A program made the position numbers and the translations under genes. Source: Cellulomonas sp. C5510 (lineage in GTDB: Bacteria > Actinomycetota > Actinomycetes > Actinomycetales > Cellulomonadaceae). From it: a stretch of 64,000 nucleotides of DNA. Location: the NCBI RefSeq assembly GCF_019797765.1, contig NZ_CP081862.1:1674001-1738000 (forward strand), in the 5' to 3' direction. Under the pieces are notes generated by a model. The model was not told the origin of the DNA and did not search any database. It saw only the letters and a program-made list of their open reading frames with translations. Positions 44,717 through 52,117 of this stretch are shown in pieces. Within the stretch, counting starts at the first letter, position 1; every line of letters starts with the position of its first letter.

Positions 44717-44978
44717 GGGCACTGGCCACGCGACTCCGCCGCCGCGACTCGTAGCGCGGACGAGCCTGCAGCCGAGCACGAAGGGGGCCGTACGCAACTT
44801 CGCGAGCGGCGTTGTCGAGCCTCGCGATCCAGGGGTCCGCGATGGGAAGGTTCGCCGTCCGCCGGAGGTGCCATCGGCCTCGTGGCGAGTGAGCGATCTA
44901 CCGGCGAGCCTAGCGCGGGGTGGGGCTCGCCAGCGGCTGGCCGCCATGATGGTGGACGAGCCTGCCCAGGTGGGTGGT
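44717..44978. other. Spacer without gene between convergent cydDC and ctaG
   Basis: Short open frames only, with no start context or domain. The two flanking genes converge, so only terminators are expected here. Confidence 0.4.
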
Positions 44979-45944
44979 TCAGGGCTCGCGGTTCAGTGTT
45001 CGTAGGTAGGCGTTGTAGGCGTCGAGCTCGGGGTTGCCGAAGCGGTCGATGCGCCGGTCCTCGGCTGCCGTGGTGCGTGACTCGTCACGGTTCCACCGGG
45101 CGAAGACCAGCAGCAGGATCAGCAGCGTCGGTAGTTCCCCGTAGGACCATGCCAGGCCGCCGGCCAGCCACTGGTCGGCCATGACGTCCACCCCCCACGC
45201 CGCAGGTGGGTGGGTGAACGCCTGCACGAGCGGGGTGGTGGCCATCATGACGATCACGCCGAAGAAGGCGTGCACCGCCATCTCGAGGAAGACGTCGACG
45301 GCCTTCATCGCGTGACCTTGTTTGCGTGGCAGCGGGTCGCGGGACAGCACCGGTGTGATGAACAGGACCCCGGCCACGAGGAAGGCCGTCTCGAGTCCGA
45401 TGTGCCCGGCCCAGGTGCTCAGCAGGTTGCCGGCGAGCTGGCTCAGGTACAGCCCGTAGAAGGCCAGCAGGAACAGCGGCACGGCCAGTGCCGGGTGCAG
45501 CAGGAACGCGCCGAGGCCTCCGCGCAGGCCCCATCGGGCGGTGGCGAGCACCCGTCGCCCGACGCGGCCGTGGGGGGTGGCGTGCAGCAGGAGTGTGCCC
45601 GGCCGGCCCAGGACGAGCAGGGGCGGGATAGTGACCATGAGCGTGAGCTGCTGGAACATGAACACCGAGAACATCTCCAGCCCGTAGCCCTCGATCCCGG
45701 CCCCGGTGACCACGACCAGCAGGACGCACCCGGTCAGGAACGACAACGTCGCCCACGGTGACCAGCGCCGCCCGGAGGCCCGCATCCGGATCACCCCTGC
45801 GGTGTACAGGATCGCCAGGACCAGTCCGACGGCGGGCAGCAGCGGAACCGGCTGCAGCGTGGGCGCCAGCAGTGACGCCAGGGACGCCGGCTCCGGTGGC
45901 AGCCATGCCGGCCCGCTGACGTCCAGCCTCAACGCTCCGACCAC
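44979..45944 (-). CDS. ctaG: CtaG-type cytochrome c oxidase assembly membrane protein (caa3)
   Basis: A 321-residue multi-pass membrane protein of the caa3 assembly CtaG family: about seven helices, with GLEMFSVFMFQQLTLMVTIPPLLVLGRP, LETAFLVAGVLFITPVLSRDPLPR and MAVHAFFGVIVMMATTPL. Conserved histidines in helices fit a copper or haem delivery role. The GTG at 45944 is chosen because GGGAGGA lies seven bases before it; 11 further codons are open upstream. It is divergent from the aminotransferase gene. No structural oxidase genes for aa3/caa3 appear in the window. Confidence 0.87.
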   Translation of the reverse strand: MVGALRLDVSGPAWLPPEPASLASLLAPTLQPVPLLPAVGLVLAILYTAGVIRMRASGRRWSPWATLSFLTGCVLLVVVTGAGIEGYGLEMFSVFMFQQLTLMVTIPPLLVLGRPGTLLLHATPHGRVGRRVLATARWGLRGGLGAFLLHPALAVPLFLLAFYGLYLSQLAGNLLSTWAGHIGLETAFLVAGVLFITPVLSRDPLPRKQGHAMKAVDVFLEMAVHAFFGVIVMMATTPLVQAFTHPPAAWGVDVMADQWLAGGLAWSYGELPTLLILLLVFARWNRDESRTTAAEDRRIDRFGNPELDAYNAYLRTLNREP

Positions 45945-46248
45945 GTCGCAGTCCTCCCGTCGGCGCGAGACGATCACGTCCGGGCGGGTGGTGGGTCGCC
46001 GCGCGGAGGGGACTCCCGGTTCGCCAGACCGCAGGGCACCGGGCCGCCCGCCGCCATGCTACGAGCCGGCCGGCCGCGCTCGCGGCGACGAGGCGACCCT
46101 CGGGTGGGCCAGCACGCGTGCGACGCCGCAGGTCACGGCCGTTGTCGGCCGGTGCTCGACGGTCGTCCTTAAGAATCGCTTTCGTCGTAGGGATCCGGGA
46201 CCGATGGACCCTGTTCGAGGCGGGGGCGAAAGCTACAGTGGGGCCACG
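45945..46248. promoter_or_regulatory. Divergent promoter region between ctaG and leader peptide
   Basis: This 304-bp spacer has no gene. TACAGT at 46234-46239 lies 9 bases before the leader-peptide ATG, and TGTTCG at 46212-46217 is a weak -35 with 16-base spacing. That fits a leaderless transcript starting at or near the ATG at 46249. A TTAAGA-containing stretch sits near 46169. Confidence 0.4.
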
Positions 46249-46299
46249 ATGAAGCCCGTACCCCCATTCCTGCGTCTTCCCCGCGGCGAGTGCCTGTGA
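46249..46299 (+). CDS. Possible 16-residue leader peptide ending in Cys-Leu
   Basis: An ATG frame of 16 codons, MKPVPPFLRLPRGECL, starting just after a -10-like TACAGT and ending in TGA that overlaps GTG codons of the aminotransferase gene. A short leaderless peptide with a near-terminal cysteine before a sulfur-type PLP enzyme resembles small regulatory peptides known from actinobacterial sulfur genes. This one has only one Cys and does not match a leader family that I can name. It may couple translation of the next gene. Confidence 0.4.
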   Translation: MKPVPPFLRLPRGECL

Positions 46300-47558
46300 G
46301 TGCAGCGCGGGCGAACGCGGGTGCCGTGCCTCGACGGCGAGGGGTGTTCTCCAGGCGCCCCGAGCAGACCGTCGTGGGCGCCGGCGGCCGGTACGGCTTC
46401 GCGTACCTGCCGGCGGACAACGTGTATCTGGACTCCGCATGCCAGACGCTTCGCCCGCAGCCGGTGATCGATGCGCTCAACGAGTACTACCTGACCTACA
46501 ACGCCTGCGGTGAACGGGTGGCCTACGAGTGGGGCAGGAAGGTCGACGAGCGGGTGGGGCAGACCCGCGCCGCGGTGCTCAAGGCGCTGGGCCTGCCTGC
46601 GCGCCGGTATACGACGTCCTTCACCCTCAACACCACCTACGCCCTCAACCTCCTGCTGCAGCAGCTGCCGGCGGGACGCTACCGCCGGGTGGTGACCACC
46701 CACACCGAGCACAACTCGGTGTTTCTGAGCACGATGACCTTCGCGCGGCGCGAGGGCATCGAACGCCTGCTGCTCGACCGCGACGGATCCGGTGCGCTGG
46801 TCTACCGCGACCGCGACCTGGCGGGCGCGCTCGTGGTCGTCTCGGCCATGAACAACGTCGACGGTGCGCCCACGGTGGGGCTGGCCCAGCTGGTCGCCGA
46901 CGTCCGGCGGGCAGGCGGGACGACCGTCATCGACGCGGCACAGGCGGTGCCGCACGGGCTGTCGACGGTGCGCGGGCTCACGCCGGACGCCTTGTGCTTC
47001 TCCGCACACAAGGTCTACGGCGCGTCGTTGGGCGTGGTCGCCGCATCCCACGAGCTCCTGGGAAGTCTCGAGCTGTCGTTCGTCGGCGGCGGTCAGGTCG
47101 CGCACGTGACAGCGTCGGACTTCGATCTGCTGCCCGAGCTGCACACCCGCCTGGAGGCAGGGCTGCAGCCGTGGGGCGAGATCATCGCCCTCGGCGCGGC
47201 GCTGAGGTGGCTCGACGGCTACCAGGACGGCACCGGGGAGCGGTGCGAGGCACGCGAGGAACGTCTCTCGCAGGCCCTGGTCGACGGCCTGACCCCGTTG
47301 CCGGGGTGCACGGTGCTCAGCCCGCGGGGCTCCTCGCTGGTCAGCGTGCGTCCGGACCGGGTCGACGGGCACCGTCTGGCCGCCTTCCTCTCGCGGGCCG
47401 GGATCATGGTGCGCAGCGGCTACTTCTGTGCCCACCACTGGCTCCAGGAGCTCGAGACGCACCCGCCCCTGGTGCGGTTCAGTCTGGGTGCGCACAACAC
47501 CGATGAGGACGTCGAGCGCACCCTGGACGTCATGGACCGCCTCATGAAGGGCCTGTAG
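46290..47558 (+). CDS. Class-V aminotransferase-fold PLP enzyme, cysteine-desulfurase-like
   Basis: A 422-residue PLP enzyme of the SufS/CsdA/isopenicillin-N-epimerase branch. The PLP lysine is in ALCFSAHKVYGASLG near residue 235, the PLP aspartate in TVIDAAQAVPHG near 212, and HTEHNSV is the substrate histidine segment. IMVRSGYFCAHHW near residue 372 places a cysteine where the SufS catalytic cysteine loop lies. It is missing the typical SufS partner genes. GTG at 46290 or 46296 overlaps the leader peptide stop. The stop overlaps the next gene by one base. A role in sulfur mobilisation for cofactor or thiol maturation is inferred. Confidence 0.82.
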   Translation: MPVSAARANAGAVPRRRGVFSRRPEQTVVGAGGRYGFAYLPADNVYLDSACQTLRPQPVIDALNEYYLTYNACGERVAYEWGRKVDERVGQTRAAVLKALGLPARRYTTSFTLNTTYALNLLLQQLPAGRYRRVVTTHTEHNSVFLSTMTFARREGIERLLLDRDGSGALVYRDRDLAGALVVVSAMNNVDGAPTVGLAQLVADVRRAGGTTVIDAAQAVPHGLSTVRGLTPDALCFSAHKVYGASLGVVAASHELLGSLELSFVGGGQVAHVTASDFDLLPELHTRLEAGLQPWGEIIALGAALRWLDGYQDGTGERCEAREERLSQALVDGLTPLPGCTVLSPRGSSLVSVRPDRVDGHRLAAFLSRAGIMVRSGYFCAHHWLQELETHPPLVRFSLGAHNTDEDVERTLDVMDRLMKGL

Positions 47559-48643
47559 TGCTCTGCGTCGCCGCGTTCGTGGTCCTGCTCGTCCTGGGCG
47601 CCGTCTCGGCCAAGTACCGCGCGCTGCTGCGCCGGGCATGGGGCTGCGTCTCGCGCAGGGTCACGTTCCGGCCGTGCGACACGAGCTTTCGTGAGGACGT
47701 GAAGAACTCCCTGCTCGCGCCCCTGGCGCTGCGATCACCGCGCCTGGTGCGGCCCGCGAGCATCGCGATCGAGGTCACGGCCTGGGCGATGGTGCTCTCG
47801 CTCGTGGTCAGCGGTTACGTCGTCGCCCGCAGCGGGCTGAACCTGGTGGCCTACGGCACCTGCAACAAGGAGAATCCGCAGGCGTGCTCGCTGTCCGCCA
47901 CGCAGGGATGCAGCATCGACTCCCAGACACCTACCTTCGCGGCGTCCCTGCTGGACGGCGACGTCGTCGGCGCCTTCCGCAACGAGTTCTCCTCGCTCGC
48001 CGACACGATCACGGCGGTCCCGGGCCGGTTCAGGACCTGGGACGGTGCCCAGTACGCCACCTCGCACGCCAGCTACCTGGGCGGCTACCGGGACGGCCTT
48101 CCCACCGCGCTGGAGGTGATCGACCCGGGCTGCCAGTTCTGCGCCCAGCTGTTCACCAACATCGAGGAGTCCGGGTTCGCCGAGGCGAACAACCTGACCT
48201 ACATCGTCTATCCGATCACCTTGTCGTTCGTGCCCAAGTTCGCCAACTCTCCTCTGGTCGCCCAGTACCTCACCGCGATCCAGCTCCTCGAGTCCGCCGA
48301 CGGCGCGCCCGCCGACGACCCGACCGACTGGTTCATCCTCGAACAGGTCTTCACCGGGTCGCGTGAGGACGGCACGGGATGGCAGGTCTGGCTCAACGAG
48401 CAGGCCTCGCCCGAACAAGCCGAAGCTCAGCTGCAGGCGTGGCTGGCCGAGGCCGGGTATGACCAGGACGCGATCAGCGAGGTGGACGCCCTGGCTGACT
48501 CGGCGCGGGTCGAGGAGGCGATCGCTCAGGGCAGGGCCGTGGTGGAGGACGAGATCCGCACCCTGACCGTGCCCACGCTCATCGCCAACGGTGACCTGCA
48601 CCTGGGCGTCGTCGAGACCACGGACCTGGAGGCCATGCGCTGA
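47558..48643 (+). CDS. Membrane-anchored thioredoxin-fold protein with CQFC motif
   Basis: A 361-residue protein with two hydrophobic segments (about 3-18 and 69-93) and an extracytoplasmic domain with a thioredoxin/DsbA-like CxxC: IDPGCQFCAQLF near residue 195. A cysteine-rich stretch (GTCNKENPQACSLSATQGCS) precedes it. VPTLIANGDLHLGVV near the C-terminus is the cis-proline region. It is translated in a one-base overlap with the PLP enzyme. I infer a thiol-disulfide exchange role outside the membrane; the exact family is not recognised. Confidence 0.7.
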   Translation: MLCVAAFVVLLVLGAVSAKYRALLRRAWGCVSRRVTFRPCDTSFREDVKNSLLAPLALRSPRLVRPASIAIEVTAWAMVLSLVVSGYVVARSGLNLVAYGTCNKENPQACSLSATQGCSIDSQTPTFAASLLDGDVVGAFRNEFSSLADTITAVPGRFRTWDGAQYATSHASYLGGYRDGLPTALEVIDPGCQFCAQLFTNIEESGFAEANNLTYIVYPITLSFVPKFANSPLVAQYLTAIQLLESADGAPADDPTDWFILEQVFTGSREDGTGWQVWLNEQASPEQAEAQLQAWLAEAGYDQDAISEVDALADSARVEEAIAQGRAVVEDEIRTLTVPTLIANGDLHLGVVETTDLEAMR

Positions 48644-49164
48644 CGTGCATGGCCGTCCCGACGTCGACCAGGGCATGGACCCAGCTGCCCAGTGGCGGGA
48701 GGCTCGAGGCAGTCGAGCCCGCCCGGCCGCTTGCCGGCACCCGTCGGGGTAGATGAAGGTCTGCTGAAGACCATCCCCGCCGCCCGTGGCCGGCGCAGGA
48801 GTCCGCATAGCCTCGACTCGTCGCGGCAGACCACCGGACGGACCGAGGAGACACCGACCCTGCCCGCCGACGCCCTGGACGGGCGCATGTCACGAGCCGC
48901 AGACCTGCGACCAACGAATGACGGCGACCGGACTCGGGTGGCCGTCCGAACCCACCGGCGCATCCGAGACACGACGGGAGGAGCTCGTGGCCGCACAGCC
49001 GTACCCACGCTCGGACCGCCAACCGGTGAGCCGCGTCGGCGCGCCCGGGACCAACCCGCCCCACACGTCCGCCATGGCCGGGTGGGTGGACGGTGGAAGC
49101 CCTTCGGGCCAAGGGCAGCGCCGAATGTCGGCGCTGCCCTTGGCGTCTGCGACGGGCCGCGGTC
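48644..49164. other. 521-bp region: possible small frame and strong hairpin
   Basis: No confident gene. A frame from GTG at 48987 (GGGAGGAG just upstream) to 49181 could encode 64 residues, but it contains the strong hairpin at 49109-49143 and has no recognisable domain. The resB promoter or a transcript leader is expected here. Confidence 0.4.
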
Positions 49165-49181
49165 GTGCCACCCAGGGGTGA
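48987..49181 (+). CDS. Possible 64-residue small protein before resB
   Basis: The GTG has a strong ribosome-binding site (GGGAGGAG) three bases away. The product is Pro/Ser/Gly-rich (QPYPRSDRQPVSRVG...) without membrane segments or motifs. The hairpin at 49109-49143 falls inside the frame, which argues for a regulatory leader peptide or for non-coding sequence. Its end overlaps the presumed resB start. Confidence 0.25.
   Translation: MAAQPYPRSDRQPVSRVGAPGTNPPHTSAMAGWVDGGSPSGQGQRRMSALPLASATGRGRATQG
49109..49143. terminator. Strong hairpin upstream of resB
   Basis: CCAAGGGCAGCGCCG (49109-49123) pairs perfectly with CGGCGCTGCCCTTGG (49129-49143) around loop AATGT. A 15-bp stem is the most stable hairpin noticed in the window. 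It has no T-tract. It could terminate the upstream unit or act as an attenuator for resB. Confidence 0.65.
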
Positions 49182-50898
49182 CCTGACGCGCGATCGCCCG
49201 GGCGGTGAGCCGGCCTCGCGCTACGCACCCGAAGGGCTGGACGACTCGTTCACCACCGGCACCCTCACACCGGTCGAGGAGGGCGCCGAGGCCACCACAC
49301 GCCTGCCCTCGCTCGGCGCACTGGGATGGCTGCGCTGGGCGTGGCGTCAGCTGACGTCGATGCGGGTCGCTCTGCTGCTGCTCATGCTGCTGGCGACCGC
49401 GGCGGCACCCGGCACGATCTTTCCCCAGCGAGCCCAGGCCCCCGAGGCGGTCGCGACCTTCCTGACCGACAACCCCACCGTGGGCGAGCTGCTCGATCGC
49501 CTGGGGTTCTTCGACGTGTACGCGTCGGTGTGGTTCTCGGCGATCTACCTGCTGCTGTTCGTCTCCCTGGTCGGGTGCATCCTGCCGCGCAGCCGTGCGC
49601 ACCTGCGGGCGATGCGCGCCCGCCCACCACGGGTGCCACGCCGGTTCGACCGGTTCCCCGCCCAGGCCGTGCTCGAGGTGGACGGCAGCCCGCAGGCCGT
49701 GGCCCGACAGGCTGGCGCCGCGTTGACCGGCACGCGGTGGCGGCGACGGTTTCGGGTGGACGTGCGCGAGGAGGGCGACGGGATCTGGAGCGTGGCCGCC
49801 GAGCGCGGCTACCTGCGCGAGACCGGCAACCTGGTGTTCCACCTGGCCCTGGTCGGTCTGCTGGTGTCGATCGCGGTCGGCCAGTTCCTGCACTACCGGG
49901 GCCAGGCGATCATCGTCGAGGGCCGGGCGTTCGCCAACACCCAGGCCGACTACGACACCTTCGAGTCCGGTGCCGGATACCAGGCGTCCTCGCTGGTGCC
50001 GTTCTCCCTGCGCCTGGACGCCTTCGAGGCCCGGTTCGACCCGGCGACGGCGCTCTCACGCGACTTCACGGCCTACGTGACCGTCACCACACCGAGCGGG
50101 GAACCGACCGAGCGGATCATCAAGGTCAACGACCCGCTGACGATCGACCGGGCGAAGGTCTACCTGCAGGGCAACGGCTACGCCCCCCAGGTGAGCGTGC
50201 GCGACCGTGCCGGTGAGGTCGTGTTCGCCGGGACCGTGCCGTTCCTGCCGCAGGACACCGTGTACACCTCGCGGGGTGTCATCAAGGTGCCCGACGTCAC
50301 CACCGGTCCGCAGATCGGCCTGCAGGGGGCGCTGCTGCCCACCGCCGAGGAGGTCTCCGAGCAGGTCTGGCGCTCGGTCTACCCCCAACCCGTCGACCCG
50401 CTGCTGGTGCTCGCGGTCTGGACCGGTGACCTGGGCCTGGACGACGGCATCCCGCAGAACGTCTACCAGCTCGACACCTCCGGCCTGGACCAGGTGCTCG
50501 ACGACGAGGGCCAGCCCGTCACCTTGTACCTGCGCCCCGGCGAGAGCGTCGACCTGCCCGACGGCCTGGGCACGCTCACCTTCGAGGCCCTGCCGAGGTT
50601 CGTCGCGCTTGACCTGCGCCACGACCCGTCACTGACCTGGGTGCTCGTGTCCTCGCTGCTGGCGTTCGCCGGCCTGTCGACCTCGCTGTTCGTCCCACGC
50701 CGACGGGTCTGGCCGCGCCTGGCCCCGGCCGGAGAGACCCGAGGCCACGAGCGCACGGTGGTCACCGGGGCGGCACTGGCACGCGGCGACGACGTGGGCC
50801 TTCAGGAGGAGCTCGACCGGGCAATGGACCTGGTTCGCCCAGCAGGAGCCGGCCAGCGCCCCGGCCAACAGGAGAGGACCGGACATGCCCCTCGGTGA
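49165..50898 (+). CDS. resB: ResB (Ccs1) cytochrome c biogenesis protein
   Basis: About 577 residues. Helices at about 50-70, 110-132, and 225-245 are followed by a large extracytoplasmic domain and a last helix near residue 500. Family marks: MRVALLLLMLLATAAAPGTIFPQ, ASVWFSAIYLLLFVSLVGCILPR, RETGNLVFHLALVGLLVSIAVGQ. It forms the System II haem lyase with CcsB, attaching haem to c-type cytochromes. The start is uncertain: I use the GTG at 49165, after the hairpin; an upstream GTG at 49093 would run through it. It overlaps ccsB by 14 bases. Confidence 0.88.
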   Translation: MPPRGDLTRDRPGGEPASRYAPEGLDDSFTTGTLTPVEEGAEATTRLPSLGALGWLRWAWRQLTSMRVALLLLMLLATAAAPGTIFPQRAQAPEAVATFLTDNPTVGELLDRLGFFDVYASVWFSAIYLLLFVSLVGCILPRSRAHLRAMRARPPRVPRRFDRFPAQAVLEVDGSPQAVARQAGAALTGTRWRRRFRVDVREEGDGIWSVAAERGYLRETGNLVFHLALVGLLVSIAVGQFLHYRGQAIIVEGRAFANTQADYDTFESGAGYQASSLVPFSLRLDAFEARFDPATALSRDFTAYVTVTTPSGEPTERIIKVNDPLTIDRAKVYLQGNGYAPQVSVRDRAGEVVFAGTVPFLPQDTVYTSRGVIKVPDVTTGPQIGLQGALLPTAEEVSEQVWRSVYPQPVDPLLVLAVWTGDLGLDDGIPQNVYQLDTSGLDQVLDDEGQPVTLYLRPGESVDLPDGLGTLTFEALPRFVALDLRHDPSLTWVLVSSLLAFAGLSTSLFVPRRRVWPRLAPAGETRGHERTVVTGAALARGDDVGLQEELDRAMDLVRPAGAGQRPGQQERTGHAPR

Positions 50899-51958
50899 CA
50901 TCAGCACCCTGCTCGTGTGGGGCGCGGCGACCGCGTTCACGATCGCGCTGATCGCACACTCCGCCGCGCTGGCCCGCGTCGCGGACGCATCCTCGCGCGA
51001 GCACCGGCAGGCCGCGCTCGCCACACCCGCGCGCCGCGCAGGTGACCCGTCGGCGAACAGCCCCGCCTCTGGCGGCGTGGCGACAGTCGCGGTCGCGAGC
51101 CCCGACTCAGGTGACCAGGGGCAGGCATCCGATGGTGTCGCGTCGTGGCGGTCGACCGGCATCGCCCGCTCGACCACCTATCTCGGTGTCACGCTGCTGC
51201 TGGTCGGCATCGTCCTGCGCGGACTGGCCGCCGGTCGCTGGCCCACGGCGAACATGTACGAGTTCACCCTGGTGGGGATCCTGGTCGCTGCCCTGGTGCA
51301 CCTGGCCGTGCGGCGCACCCGCACGATCCCGTTCCTCGGTGTCGTGGTGATGGGCATGAGCGTGCTGGCACTCGTGCTCGCCCTGAACGCGTTCTACATC
51401 CGAGCAGACCAGGTCCAGCCCGCCCTGCAGAACTACTGGCTGGTCATCCACGTCGGCGTCGCGATCGCCGCGACCGGCATCTTCACCGTCGCCTTCGCCA
51501 CCTCCTTGTTGCAGGTCCTGCAAGACGCCCGACAGACCGGGCGGTCGCACGTGGCCACGTCGTGGCGTGCGGCCGACGGCCTGCGCCGTGCCCTGTCCCG
51601 GTGGCGGATCACCGGCCCGGCATGGTCCTGGCTGAGCACCGTCCCGCCCGCACGACAACTCGAGGCGTTGTCCTTCCGGCTCAACGCCGTCGGGTTCGTG
51701 CTGTGGACCTTGACGCTGATCGGCGGCGCGATCTGGGCCGAGCAGGCATGGGGCCGCTACTGGGGCTGGGACCCCAAAGAGGTCGCGACATTCGTCGCCT
51801 GGGTCGTGTACGCGGGATACCTGCACGCACGCACCACCCGCGGCTGGGCCGGCCGACGAGCCGCCTACTTCGTCTTCGTCGGGTACGCCGTAGTACTCGC
51901 GAACTTCACCGTGGTGAACCTGCTCGTCGCGGGCAAGCACTCCTACTCAGGCATCTGA
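50885..51958 (+). CDS. ccsB: CcsB/ResC cytochrome c biogenesis protein (haem handling)
   Basis: A 357-residue membrane protein with about eight helices. The tryptophan-rich haem-handling motif is GRYWGWDPKEVATFVAWVVYAGYLHART (WGWDPKE), and histidines on both sides (VIHVGVAI and the C-terminal GKHSYSG) supply haem ligands. A low-complexity insert lies at about residues 35-95. The ATG is inside the end of resB (14-bp overlap). With ResB it completes the System II haem lyase. Confidence 0.93.
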   Translation: MPLGDISTLLVWGAATAFTIALIAHSAALARVADASSREHRQAALATPARRAGDPSANSPASGGVATVAVASPDSGDQGQASDGVASWRSTGIARSTTYLGVTLLLVGIVLRGLAAGRWPTANMYEFTLVGILVAALVHLAVRRTRTIPFLGVVVMGMSVLALVLALNAFYIRADQVQPALQNYWLVIHVGVAIAATGIFTVAFATSLLQVLQDARQTGRSHVATSWRAADGLRRALSRWRITGPAWSWLSTVPPARQLEALSFRLNAVGFVLWTLTLIGGAIWAEQAWGRYWGWDPKEVATFVAWVVYAGYLHARTTRGWAGRRAAYFVFVGYAVVLANFTVVNLLVAGKHSYSGI

Positions 51959-52117
51959 GCCGAACGCCCCCGCTGCCCTCCCGGAGAGCGAGGGGCTCTC
52001 CGTTCGCAGTGCGGCTCTTCAGCCTGCTGCCAGGCGCCCTCGCGGGCTCGGGCGTTGTCGTACGGTGCTGTGTTCTCGGATGCTGGGCGGGGGATGGACG
52101 CGCACAACCATCGGCGC

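Noticed and set aside
48753..48767. Mini frame MKVC-stop upstream of the resB region
   Set aside because: Four codons with no ribosome-binding site or conserved context; chance cannot be excluded.
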